From Pseudomonadota bacterium (GTDB lineage Bacteria; Pseudomonadota; Alphaproteobacteria; Rhizobiales; Hyphomicrobiaceae): 64,000 bases of DNA. The translations under genes and the position numbers were made by a program. Of this stretch, positions 36,108 to 45,218 are shown piece by piece (position 1 is the stretch's first letter; the number at the start of each line of letters is the position of its first letter). Location of the stretch: contig JAFECG010000028.1 of NCBI GenBank assembly GCA_018242215.1, forward strand, positions 62,001 through 126,000. The letters run 5' to 3'. Under the pieces are notes generated by a model that did no database searches, had not been told where the DNA came from, and saw only the letters and a list, made by a program, of their open reading frames with translations.

Positions 36108-36875
36108 ATGATTGATATTCATTGCCACTTGCTGCCCGGAATCGACGACGGTCCGACAGACATCCAGACATCATTGCGCATGGCACGGGCTCTCATTGAG
36201 GACGGTGTCGAGGCTGTTATCTGCACCCCCCACATTCTCCCGGGCCTTTGGCACAATACAGGGCCGCTCATTCGATCGGCGGTTTCCCGGCTGCGTTCAC
36301 ATCTTGCGAATGAAGGGCTGCAACTCGAACTTTTCAGCGGAGCTGACGCACATATCGCTGTCGATTTTGCGGTGAAGCTGCAGACCAGGGATATCCCGAC
36401 ACTCGCCGATAGCCGCTATGTGCTCGTCGAATTGCCTCAGCACATGGGGCCTGTGCTGATTAAGCAGTTCTTCTTCCAGCTTCTGACAGCCGGCTATGTT
36501 CCGATTCTCTCTCATCCGGAGCGCCTGCCATGGATCGTGGAGCAATATGCCATCATCGAGAGCCTCGCCAGATCGGGCGTATGGCTTCAAATCACGTCAG
36601 GTTCGCTGCTCGGCGATTTCGGTCGAACGGCCCAATATTGGTGCGAGCGCATGCTGAATGACGGACTTGCGCATGTGCTCGCGACGGATGCCCATGACGC
36701 GGAAAGGCGCAGACCAAATCTCAGCAAAGGCCGCGAGGCCGCAGCAAAACGCATCGGCGAGCGCGAGGCAGAAAATCTCGTGAGCATCCGCCCGCGCGCG
36801 ATCCTTCACAATGAAGCGCCGGAAAATGTTCCTTCTCCGATGGGGCAGAGTGATGTGCCGTTGCAAAATGCCTGA
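36108..36875 (+). CDS. PHP-domain protein-tyrosine phosphatase (CpsB/YwqE type)
   Basis: A 255-residue metal-dependent phosphatase. IDIHCHLLPGIDDGP is the N-terminal PHP metal site, and further sites are ICTPHI, LFSGADAH, ILSHPERLPW and VLATDAHD. CpsB dephosphorylates the tyrosine kinase that drives capsule chain length. It is the first gene of the export operon and precedes wza and wzc. The PHP type is the form best known in Firmicutes; the Gram-negative Wzb type is a different fold. A 27-bp gap separates it from the next gene. Confidence 0.9.
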   Translation: MIDIHCHLLPGIDDGPTDIQTSLRMARALIEDGVEAVICTPHILPGLWHNTGPLIRSAVSRLRSHLANEGLQLELFSGADAHIAVDFAVKLQTRDIPTLADSRYVLVELPQHMGPVLIKQFFFQLLTAGYVPILSHPERLPWIVEQYAIIESLARSGVWLQITSGSLLGDFGRTAQYWCERMLNDGLAHVLATDAHDAERRRPNLSKGREAAAKRIGEREAENLVSIRPRAILHNEAPENVPSPMGQSDVPLQNA

Positions 36876-36902
36876 TACGCAATCGAAAGTCCGGAGGGTG
36901 GC

Positions 36903-37661
36903 GTGGTCTTCCGAGCATTCATAGCGGCATTGGCCGTGGCCACACTTGCAGGCTGTGGAACGACGTTGGATCAAGGATCGCATCTCACAACGGCGTCAGC
37001 AGCTCCAGTAGAAGGACATCGCCCGCAGACCGAGCGCCGGCCGTCTTCTATGAGCAGCGATCAGGCTGATGACATAGCGAAAATATCCGCGGCGCCGGAC
37101 CCGAATGGCGACGCTTATAAAATTGGCCCCGTCGACGTGATCGACGTCTCCGTTTTCCAGGTTCCAGAACTTTCCAAGACGGTTCAAGTCGCGGCCGACG
37201 GCACGATCAATCTCCCGCTCGCAGGAACAATTCTGGCCGCTGGAAAAACATCGGGCGAGATCGAACACGACGTGGCTGCACGGCTCGGCCGGAAATATCT
37301 CCAGTCCCCCCAAGTGAACGTCTACGTCAAGGAATACAACAGCCAGCGCGTCACGATCGATGGCTCCGTCAGGCGCCCGGGCGTCTATCCGCTTCGCGGA
37401 CCGATGACCCTCCTGCAGGCGATTGCGACGGCCCAGGGCTTCACCGATACGGCCAATTCCACGGTCGTAATTTTTCGGATGGAAAATAGCGCTCGGACTG
37501 CCGCGCAATTCAACGTCGATGAAATCCGCGCTGGAAAGGCGAAGGATCCCGACGTCGTTCAGGGAGATGTCGTCGTGGTCAAAAACTCTACAATGAAGGA
37601 GAGTTATCAGGCCTTGCTGAAGATTCTTCCCGCGACGAGCATCTTCGTCTCGCTCCTGTAG
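36903..37661 (+). CDS. wza: Polysaccharide export lipoprotein (Wza-like)
   Basis: A 252-residue outer-membrane polysaccharide export protein. A lipobox (TLAGCG, Cys at about residue 18) is followed by the Poly_export domain (YKIGPVDVIDVSVFQVPELS) and SLBB-like domain (VTIDGSVRRPGVYPLRGPMT). The length is short compared with E. coli Wza (379), so the C-terminal amphipathic helix that crosses the outer membrane may be absent. GTG at 36903 follows GGAGGG by five bases. Confidence 0.93.
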   Translation: MVFRAFIAALAVATLAGCGTTLDQGSHLTTASAAPVEGHRPQTERRPSSMSSDQADDIAKISAAPDPNGDAYKIGPVDVIDVSVFQVPELSKTVQVAADGTINLPLAGTILAAGKTSGEIEHDVAARLGRKYLQSPQVNVYVKEYNSQRVTIDGSVRRPGVYPLRGPMTLLQAIATAQGFTDTANSTVVIFRMENSARTAAQFNVDEIRAGKAKDPDVVQGDVVVVKNSTMKESYQALLKILPATSIFVSLL

Positions 37662-37670
37662 ACGACAGCC

Positions 37671-39950
37671 ATGACGCTCCCCAGCGAGGAAAGCCCGTAC
37701 CGTCTGCCTTACGCCGAAGCTCGAGCGCTTGAGCCAGTTGAGGCGCAGGAGCCGTATGGCAGCCGCTTCGTTGAGCAGAACGCGAAGGGAAATACTGAAT
37801 CCGCCGCGAAGATCTTGACGGTCCTCAGGTTGCTGATCAAGAGAAAGGCGTTCATTTTTGTCATCAGTGTCGCGGTCTTCGCGGTAGGCACGGTCCGGAC
37901 TCTCATGACCACGCCGCTCTATGCGTCGACCCTCCGGCTTCAGATCGATCGCAACGTCGCCAAGATCATCGAAGGTGGCAGCGTCACGCCCATCGAAGGC
38001 ACGGATTCCGAATTCTTACGCACGCAATACGAACTTCTCCTGAGCCACAGCTTGGCGGAGAGAGTCGCGTTGCTTGCACGTCTCCCTGAAGATTCCGACT
38101 TCTTTAAACCACGCGCCTTTTCGCTATTTGCAAGCATCCGAAGCTTTTTTGATGCCGGACCGTCGCACGCTCCGCTGAGCAAACGTGAGCTCGCAAAAAT
38201 TGCGGCCGCGATTGTCGAACAGAACGTGATCGTCAAGCCGATACCGGGTTCCCGTCTTGTCGATATCTCATATTCTGATCCCGATCCAGGACGCAGCCAG
38301 AGGATTGCATCGGCTTATGCGCAGGCATTCATCGCCTCCAATCTCGATAAGCGCTTCGAAGCCAATGCCTATGCGAAAAAATTTCTCGAAGATCAGATCA
38401 AGCAGCTGAAGTCGCGTCTCGAGCAATCAGAGAAGACGATGCTCGACTTTGCCGAGAAGGAGCAGATCGTCTCAATCGGTGAATCGTCGTCCATTGCGGA
38501 AGCCGACCTTACGAATTCGAGCGTGGCGCTCGGCAACATCGCGTCGGAGCGCATAAGGAACGAACAGCTTTGGCGACAGATTGAAAAAACGACCGCGCTC
38601 GATTTCCCTCAATTCCTGAGCAACGCCGCAATCGATACGCTACGTGCCAAGCGCAATGACCTGGTGGCCGAATACCAGGAAAAACTCGAAACATTCAAGC
38701 CGGGCTATCCGCTAATGGTGCAGCTCAAAAATAAGATCTCGGAGATCGATCGCCAATTGGCTGCGGAGGCTAAAGCAATACGCGCGTCGCTAAAGAGCGC
38801 ATATGAATCGTCCCTCAATCAGGAACATGAGATCACAGCGCGAGTCGCCAAGCTGCGCGGAGACGTTCTCGATTTTCAGAAGCGATCGATAGAATACAAT
38901 ATTTTGAAACGAGAGGTCGACAGCAACCGACAACTCTACGACGGACTTTTGCAGAGATATAAGGAAGTCGACGTCGCCGGCGGAGCAGGAAGCAACAACG
39001 TCTTTGTCGTGGACAAGGCGAATCTGCCGGACACCCCATCGTCTCCGCGTCTCGTGAAGTCGATGATCCTGTCTTTGTTGGTCGGGTTCGTGGGAAGCGT
39101 GGGGCTCGCTTATCTTCTTGAGAATTTCGACGACGTCATAGATACCATCGAAGATGCCGAACGGGCCGGCGGCCTGGCGACCTTGGGCATAATTCCCCTC
39201 GTGAGCGGCGACGGAAGCGTGGAGGCATCTCTCCTGGACGCTCGCTCACCCATGGCCGAGGCCTATCGCTCGCTCTGCACCTCGCTTCAATTTGCGACAG
39301 CGCGAGGCATCCCGAAATCGCTTTTCATCACGAGCGCCGGAGCACAGGAGGGAAAGTCTGTCAGCTCGATCGCGATCGCGCAGCATTTTGTAAGGCTCGG
39401 CCTCCAAGTCCTGCTCGTCGATGCGGATATGCGAAACCCGTCGCTCCATAAGTATCTCGCGACAGATAACGCGATCGGGCTGAGTTCCTATTTGTCCGGA
39501 GCCTGCGATTGGATGAGCGCCACTCAGATTACGTCGACATCCGGTTTGACATTCATGCCATCAGGCCATCTGCCGCCGAATGCCGCCGACCTTCTCGGAA
39601 GCCCGCGGCTTATGTCGCTGCTTTCCGGGAGCCTCGAGGTCTTCGATTTGGTGATAATCGACGGGCCACCGGTGCTTGGTATCGCCGACGCGCTTCTTCT
39701 CGCAAATGCAGCAGACGCAACGGCATTTGTGATCGGCAGCGGAGTCGCCCGTGCAGGTGGGGTGCGAAGCGCGCTCAAGCGATTAGAGTTGGCGAAATGC
39801 CCGTTACTCGGCGGCGTCATAACGAAATTTCATGCGCGCCTTGGCGGCTATGGTTATGGCTACAGTTATAGCTACAGCAGCACCTTCACTTACGGCCGCT
39901 CGATTCCGAATTCTGGCAACGCGCCCCCATCCCTTTCCGGCACGATATGA
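37671..39950 (+). CDS. wzc: Wzc-like polysaccharide co-polymerase and tyrosine kinase
   Basis: A 759-residue inner-membrane protein. Two transmembrane segments (about 60-80 and 462-485) flank a Wzz/coiled-coil periplasmic part. The cytoplasmic BY-kinase has Walker A SAGAQEGKS near residue 555, Walker A' LLVDADMRNP and Walker B VIIDGPP. The C-terminal Tyr cluster YGYGYSYSYSSTFTYG is the autophosphorylated tail. The Ala-Gln in place of the usual Pro-Gly in the P-loop is a variant. Chain-length control and export gating with Wza are expected. The stop overlaps the next gene (ATGA). Confidence 0.95.
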   Translation: MTLPSEESPYRLPYAEARALEPVEAQEPYGSRFVEQNAKGNTESAAKILTVLRLLIKRKAFIFVISVAVFAVGTVRTLMTTPLYASTLRLQIDRNVAKIIEGGSVTPIEGTDSEFLRTQYELLLSHSLAERVALLARLPEDSDFFKPRAFSLFASIRSFFDAGPSHAPLSKRELAKIAAAIVEQNVIVKPIPGSRLVDISYSDPDPGRSQRIASAYAQAFIASNLDKRFEANAYAKKFLEDQIKQLKSRLEQSEKTMLDFAEKEQIVSIGESSSIAEADLTNSSVALGNIASERIRNEQLWRQIEKTTALDFPQFLSNAAIDTLRAKRNDLVAEYQEKLETFKPGYPLMVQLKNKISEIDRQLAAEAKAIRASLKSAYESSLNQEHEITARVAKLRGDVLDFQKRSIEYNILKREVDSNRQLYDGLLQRYKEVDVAGGAGSNNVFVVDKANLPDTPSSPRLVKSMILSLLVGFVGSVGLAYLLENFDDVIDTIEDAERAGGLATLGIIPLVSGDGSVEASLLDARSPMAEAYRSLCTSLQFATARGIPKSLFITSAGAQEGKSVSSIAIAQHFVRLGLQVLLVDADMRNPSLHKYLATDNAIGLSSYLSGACDWMSATQITSTSGLTFMPSGHLPPNAADLLGSPRLMSLLSGSLEVFDLVIIDGPPVLGIADALLLANAADATAFVIGSGVARAGGVRSALKRLELAKCPLLGGVITKFHARLGGYGYGYSYSYSSTFTYGRSIPNSGNAPPSLSGTI

Positions 39951-40516
39951 GGCAGGGTCCGGCCGAAGCTTTGACGGCGGCAGTTGACCTTTTGCGCGTC
40001 CCGTCAAAAGTCCGGGCGATGAGATCGTCGCCACTTCCGCGTGGAATATTGCTTCTATTACGCCTCGCCGCCGAAGAGGCGGACGCTCTGTCGGAAGCCG
40101 AGAAGGCTGACAAACGCGCACGCGACGCTCATCGAGACGCCGCGATTTTCTTTATTGAACAAATCCTGCTGGCCGCGAACTCCGATGCCTACCGCGTCCT
40201 CGGTCTCGACGAAACGGCAACGCCAACCGAACGGCGTCGGCATATGGTCTACCTACTCAAATGGCTGCATCCTGATCGCCACGGCGATCCCCACAAGGCA
40301 CGATTGGCGCGCCGCGTTCTCCTTGCATGGAACGAGTTGAAATCGACGAGGCGGTCGAGCGATTGCAGTTCCTCCACGCAAACGGAACGGAGGTCGCGCC
40401 GCGTGAACAATGCGATGCGCGCACCTCCCGCCATCGTTACGACTCGAAAACGAACGCTCTATCTGCGTTGGTTCATTGATAGAAAGCGTTTGCGAGCGCG
40501 GTTCTGGTCTCTCTAA
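39947..40516 (+). CDS. J-domain (DnaJ-like) protein in the polysaccharide operon
   Basis: A 189-residue protein. SDAYRVLGLDETATPTER and LKWLHPDRHGD (HPD near residue 107) mark a J-domain at about 78-140. The N-terminal about 75 residues are basic and helical; the C-terminus is Arg-rich with two Trp. No signal peptide or membrane helix is evident. The start overlaps wzc by four bases. J-proteins recruit Hsp70 (DnaK) to a client, so a role in wzc or polymer-complex folding is inference. Confidence 0.8.
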   Translation: MRQGPAEALTAAVDLLRVPSKVRAMRSSPLPRGILLLLRLAAEEADALSEAEKADKRARDAHRDAAIFFIEQILLAANSDAYRVLGLDETATPTERRRHMVYLLKWLHPDRHGDPHKARLARRVLLAWNELKSTRRSSDCSSSTQTERRSRRVNNAMRAPPAIVTTRKRTLYLRWFIDRKRLRARFWSL

Positions 40517-40531
40517 CGGCGGCGCAGTACG

Positions 40532-41788
40532 ATGGCTCGCATCTTCAGCTTGTCTCTGTCAGGCTTCGCCGCGGTCGTCCTGCTCGTTCTCGTCTCAGCG
40601 CATAGCCTCGTCGCACATCTCGATCAGACGAACCCGGCATGGGCACTGACCCTTCGGGACGATGCCGGAGCGGAATTGGCGATCGCGCAATCTCTTATCG
40701 GAAATGCCGGCGGTCACGCGGAGAACAATATCGGTTCGCCACAAATCGAAAATTCGCTCGCCCTTCGCATGCGCCTCCGAAAGGCGCTTTATTTCGAGCC
40801 GCTCAATACGCAGGCGTTTGCGCTCCTGGGCGTTCTTTCGGCGAGCGGCGGCGACTCCGAAGCGGCAACCACGTTCATGCAGGCAGCGTTGAGCCGCTCA
40901 AAAAGAAGTCCCGCCGCGCTTTATTGGATTATGCATCGAGAACTGGACAAAGGCGACGTCGCCGAGAGCTCAGCCTTGGCCGATATCCTCCTTCGCATTC
41001 GGCCAACTGCCCTGCCCCTTGTCGCTCCAACGCTGGCGCAAATATCAATGCGAGGTGAGGGAAGGAACGCGGTTGCCGACGCTCTTGCGCGAGCGCCACT
41101 CTGGAGAACACATTTTTTCAGCTTTATGAATTCAGAACTGAAGTATGCAGATATATCGCTTCGTTTGCTTCTGGCCCTCAAGAAGTCGCCGCATCCACCG
41201 ACAGAACAGGAGGTCGATTCCTTTCTAGCGAGCCTCACCACTCACGGAAGATATGCGCTCGCGTACTACGCATGGCTGCAGTTCCTGCCGCCGGAAAGGT
41301 TGGCCGCCGCCAAATTCCTTTTCAACGGAACCTTCCGATTTCCTCTGACGGCCTCTCCCTTCGACTGGAAGATTCGAGGAGGCGATGGCGTTATCGCAGA
41401 AATTGACAAAAGCGATGATGCACCGGGAAAGAACACACTCTCGATAGAATTTGGCGGCGGCGGGATGAGTTTCAATCCGATTTCGCAGGCGCTCGTCATA
41501 CCTCCGAGGCGCTACCGCTTTTCCGGTTTCGCCAAGGGCGAGCTTGAGGGCCCACGAGGTTTGAAGTGGCAAGTCGCGTGCATTTCGCCGGTCTCTTCGA
41601 AATCCTTGGCTGATACGCCGATGATGCAGGGCCGCTTCGCCGACTGGACCGAGTTCTCGACAATCTTCGACATTCCGGCGGATTGCCACGCACAAACAGT
41701 TCGCCTGATCCTTGATGCACGCTCGTTGTCCGATACGTTCATATCGGGAACGATTGCATTCGCGGACCTTAGAATTTCGAGGGACTAG
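40532..41788 (+). CDS. Exported TPR protein with C-terminal carbohydrate-binding-like domain
   Basis: A 418-residue protein with an N-terminal membrane/signal segment (about 5-30). TPR-like helices (ALRMRLRKALYFEPLNTQAF, FALLGVLSASGGDSEAATTF) are followed from about residue 270 by a beta-rich region (FDWKIRGGDGVIAEID, LVIPPRRYRFSGFAKGEL, ADWTEFSTIFDIPADC) with the pattern of CBM4/9 or galactose-binding jelly rolls. It lies 15 bp after the J-domain gene. A role in binding the nascent polymer in the periplasm is inference. Confidence 0.7.
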   Translation: MARIFSLSLSGFAAVVLLVLVSAHSLVAHLDQTNPAWALTLRDDAGAELAIAQSLIGNAGGHAENNIGSPQIENSLALRMRLRKALYFEPLNTQAFALLGVLSASGGDSEAATTFMQAALSRSKRSPAALYWIMHRELDKGDVAESSALADILLRIRPTALPLVAPTLAQISMRGEGRNAVADALARAPLWRTHFFSFMNSELKYADISLRLLLALKKSPHPPTEQEVDSFLASLTTHGRYALAYYAWLQFLPPERLAAAKFLFNGTFRFPLTASPFDWKIRGGDGVIAEIDKSDDAPGKNTLSIEFGGGGMSFNPISQALVIPPRRYRFSGFAKGELEGPRGLKWQVACISPVSSKSLADTPMMQGRFADWTEFSTIFDIPADCHAQTVRLILDARSLSDTFISGTIAFADLRISRD

Positions 41789-42019
41789 ACCCACCGCACG
41801 TTTGCTTATGAACATAAAAAACGGGCTGTTGCAGCAAAGTCGTTGAATCGCGTGCGCCGCAATGCTAGTCCAAAAGTGTCATTAGATTTCTCCGGACAAG
41901 TCTGCTGCTGGGTCTCTTCACCCGGTGTGCGGAAGCTGTGATGTCGACCCCGGAAAAATGTGGAATGGGGTGAAAATTTCTTACCTCCTAATCCCGGAAT
42001 GATTGAGGGGCAGCATTTG

Positions 42020-42898
42020 ATGATGACGTCATCCGCACTCAAGTCGGCATTACGGACGATAATTCCGTTTCCCATCTGGCAAACGGCCGGGTTCGTGACT
42101 CGTATTCCGAGCTATTGGCGGATTGATCAAAACGAAGCTTTGAGGATTCGCCACGGCCTCCCCGGACTGCCGTTGCATGTCACGAAGGCGATTCACGTCT
42201 TTGCGCCGGAAAGCATCACGGCATATCGCTGCTGGCAATATCACGGCGTGGAAGTGAACGATTCATCTGAAGAGGTCATGGATTTCCTGGAGTTGTCCGA
42301 AGGCCGTCGTGCCCTGATCGATATCGGCGCCCAAACGGGCTTCATCTCGGCCCTCTTCGCGCGGTCCCGGCCGGAGGACTGCCACATCCTGTCGGTCGAG
42401 CCGGATCCTCGCGTTGTGCCGATGCTGAAGCGCGCCGTCGCCCTCAACGCCTCGGAAATGGCCGACTGGACCATCAAGGCCGCCGCGATTTCTGATAAAT
42501 CGGGGCGGATCTCGCTGCCTGTCTTCAACCGCATATACGAAAATGGCGGCGACACTGAGCCGGAAGCGCCTTCGAGCTTCGAAGTGCCTGCGATGACGCT
42601 CGCTGAATTGTTAGGAGGCCTCGATTGGCGGCCCGATATCCTTAAAATAGATGTGGAATCTTTCGAACACGAAATTCTTTGTTCTTCACTAGATGAGATT
42701 GAGCGGCTGCGTCCCGCTCTTCAGCTTGAGGTTCACTGGAAAATGCTGGCCGAGCGTAACCGCAATGCCAGGGACTTTCTTGAACCGCTCGCTTCCCTTG
42801 GATATCGCGGCATTCGCAGGCGTTACCGCTCGCTCGATAACTGGCTTCGCGCCGGACAGGTTGAGCCGGTCTCGCGCATGGCGCTCAAGGCAGTATGA
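42020..42898 (+). CDS. FkbM family methyltransferase
   Basis: A 292-residue class I methyltransferase. LIDIGAQTGFISALFA is the SAM site and DILKIDVESFEHEIL the FkbM signature; the family O-methylates sugars or polyketides, so a methylated sugar in the polymer is likely. GAGGGG at 42005-42010 favours ATG 42020 over 41999 or 41960. A 231-bp gap precedes it and could hold an internal promoter. The gene ends in an ATGA overlap with the next. Confidence 0.88.
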   Translation: MMTSSALKSALRTIIPFPIWQTAGFVTRIPSYWRIDQNEALRIRHGLPGLPLHVTKAIHVFAPESITAYRCWQYHGVEVNDSSEEVMDFLELSEGRRALIDIGAQTGFISALFARSRPEDCHILSVEPDPRVVPMLKRAVALNASEMADWTIKAAAISDKSGRISLPVFNRIYENGGDTEPEAPSSFEVPAMTLAELLGGLDWRPDILKIDVESFEHEILCSSLDEIERLRPALQLEVHWKMLAERNRNARDFLEPLASLGYRGIRRRYRSLDNWLRAGQVEPVSRMALKAV

Positions 42899-44073
42899 AG
42901 GGCGAGCAGCCGACGGTCGTTATCGTCCTTATGTCTCTGACGGCGGAGGGCACACCGAGAATGGCGCTCACGCTGTGCCGCGGTTGGCTCTCCCAAGGTA
43001 TACGGCCCGTCGTTGCCGTCCTCTCGGCAATGCCGACGGACCTTGCGCCGGAATTCGAAGCTCGTGGGATAGACAGCATCTTCGTTGCAATCTCAAAGAC
43101 CGGCTATCGGCGATATCTCGAGCTGGTCAGGAGCTTCTTCGCCATAGCGCGCAAATACGAGCCGAACGCTCTTCTTTCGATGCCGCTTGGTTGGCATGCC
43201 CCCATCGCAATCGGCGCGCGCCTGGGTGGGGTTTCCCGCATCGCCGCTCATGTCGGAAATTATCCCAACCCCGCGACAGGACGTGCATTCTCTAAGTTTC
43301 GCTTGCTTGTTCAGCTCGGCAGACCCTTCACGGATCGGCTCATATGTTGCTCACGCTACGTACAGAAGGGTGCAGTCGAGCATTTCGGTGTCAGAATAAG
43401 CGAAACGGCCGTCATCTATAACGGTGTGCCCAAAGGCGATTTCACGGCGAGGCTCTCTGTTCCAACGCGGCCAGCCGGGTTCGCCGAGCCCTTCAGAATC
43501 GGCATGGTCGCGCGCCTCGAGAAGCATAAAGACCACGTAACCCTCATTCGGGCTGCAAAAATCCTGAGGAACCGAGGCCGAAACATTAGCGTGAAGATCG
43601 TCGGCGACGGCAGCCAGCGCAATGCGCTTCAACACCTTATCGACGCAGAAGAACTGTCCGATACAACCATGCTGCTTGGGACCCGCAGCGACGTTGCTGC
43701 AGTTTTGGCGGACTTGGATCTCTTTGTGTTCTCGACCACGCCCGACGAAGGATTCGGAATCGCATTGGTCGAGGCAATGCTTATGGGCGTGCCCATCGTC
43801 GCGAGTGATGTCGGAGCGTGCAGAGAAGTCCTGAACGGCGGCGATCTCGGCCTGCTTGTGCCGGCTCGGGATGCGCTCTCACTGGCGGACGCTGTAGAGA
43901 AGGTGTGCGCCTCGCGCGAGGAAGCCGAGAAACGCGCGTTCCGGGCGCGAGAACATGCGCTTCGCACATACTCCGCCGATGCCATGACAGACGGATATGG
44001 CGACATTCTGGGACTGCCGCGCCGGAAAAGTTTCGAATGTGAAACGAAGCTCTCTTGGAAGCGACGAACCTGA
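42895..44073 (+). CDS. GT4 family glycosyltransferase
   Basis: A 392-residue GT-B enzyme. The GT4 donor-site region is FRIGMVARLEKHKDHVTLIR, KIVGDGSQR and DEGFGIALVEAMLMGVPIVA (E-x7-E motif). The start overlaps fkbM by four bases. It likely adds one sugar of the polysaccharide repeat; the donor cannot be predicted. Confidence 0.9.
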   Translation: MKGEQPTVVIVLMSLTAEGTPRMALTLCRGWLSQGIRPVVAVLSAMPTDLAPEFEARGIDSIFVAISKTGYRRYLELVRSFFAIARKYEPNALLSMPLGWHAPIAIGARLGGVSRIAAHVGNYPNPATGRAFSKFRLLVQLGRPFTDRLICCSRYVQKGAVEHFGVRISETAVIYNGVPKGDFTARLSVPTRPAGFAEPFRIGMVARLEKHKDHVTLIRAAKILRNRGRNISVKIVGDGSQRNALQHLIDAEELSDTTMLLGTRSDVAAVLADLDLFVFSTTPDEGFGIALVEAMLMGVPIVASDVGACREVLNGGDLGLLVPARDALSLADAVEKVCASREEAEKRAFRAREHALRTYSADAMTDGYGDILGLPRRKSFECETKLSWKRRT

Positions 44074-45218
44074 AGGATCGTCCGCATCTGATGCATGTCG
44101 TCAACGGCCTCGGCGCAGGCGGAATGGAGACGATGTGCCTGCGCCTCATGCAGCATTGGCAACACCGTCTAGAGCAGAGTGTGGTGGCGTTGAGGCCCGG
44201 ACCGCGAACCTTGGAATGGGAATTTCGCAGCGTCGCCGGGTCGACACTCACTATTCTCTCAGACGGACCAGACGATTTTGGGAGGTGGCGAGAGCTGCGC
44301 GGAGCAGTTTTCAAACATAGGCCGCAGGCGGTCATTATTCACATGTTTGGTGTCCCGCACCTCTTTACAGCGTCCGTTGCGCGAACGGCCGGCGTTCGTG
44401 CCGTAGCATGTTGGGCAGGAAATCCGCCCCCGCGCGAAATCGAGGCGCGTCGTCGTTGGGGTGCCATCCTTTTTGCGTCTCGACTGCTGCGCTGCCCTGT
44501 CATGTCGTGTTCGCACGCCGTTGACCGAGAGCTTCGTGCGCTCGGCTTGGGCATGCCTGCCGGATCGGCAGCAATTCCGAACGGCGTCGATACGAATGCC
44601 ATCGCCAGCCAGGCGCAAAAAACCCGCAAAATCCGGAGCGGGCGGGCACCGGTCATAGGCATGGTGGCGCGGCTCGACCCAATCAAGGATCACACCACCC
44701 TGCTGCGCGCATTTTCAATTTTGAGAGACAAAAGACCCAACGCAGAACTTTGGCTGGTAGGAGACGGAACATTGCGCAATGGTCTGGAAGCGCAGGCGCT
44801 TCGACTCGGAATCGCCGCAAGCACACATTTCTTCGGAGATCGCCTCGACGTCCCTCAGTTGCTCGGCCAAATCGACGTCTATGCCTTCAGCACGACGCGA
44901 GAAGAAGGTTTCGGTATCGCGCTTATTGAAGCCATGGCGGCAGGCATCCCGATCGCTGCAACCAATGTCGCCGCCTGCCGGGAAGTTCTCGCAGAGGGGG
45001 ATGCCGGGGTTCTCATTCCTCCTGAGAGCCCGAAAGCCTTTGCTCGCGCAATCATTGAGCTGCTCGAAAACGATGAACTGCGCGCACGCAAAACCCAAGC
45101 CGCACATGAGCGCGTGCAACGCGAGTACGGCGTCGAGTCTTGTGCAAGACGGTGGGAAGCGCTCCTCTTTCCAAAGCCGGATGCAGATGTTGCAACGGAC
45201 TTCAGATGCGCATCGTAA
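44055..45218 (+). CDS. GT4 family glycosyltransferase
   Basis: A 387-residue GT-B enzyme: HVVNGLGAGGMETMCLRLM at the acceptor side; GMVARLDPIKDHTTLLRAF, LVGDGTLRN and EEGFGIALIEAMAAGIPIA at the donor side. It resembles the preceding enzyme in the donor domain, suggesting a duplicated pair. Start is TTG 44055, or ATG 44091; it overlaps the previous gene by 19 bp. Confidence 0.88.
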   Translation: MEATNLKDRPHLMHVVNGLGAGGMETMCLRLMQHWQHRLEQSVVALRPGPRTLEWEFRSVAGSTLTILSDGPDDFGRWRELRGAVFKHRPQAVIIHMFGVPHLFTASVARTAGVRAVACWAGNPPPREIEARRRWGAILFASRLLRCPVMSCSHAVDRELRALGLGMPAGSAAIPNGVDTNAIASQAQKTRKIRSGRAPVIGMVARLDPIKDHTTLLRAFSILRDKRPNAELWLVGDGTLRNGLEAQALRLGIAASTHFFGDRLDVPQLLGQIDVYAFSTTREEGFGIALIEAMAAGIPIAATNVAACREVLAEGDAGVLIPPESPKAFARAIIELLENDELRARKTQAAHERVQREYGVESCARRWEALLFPKPDADVATDFRCAS

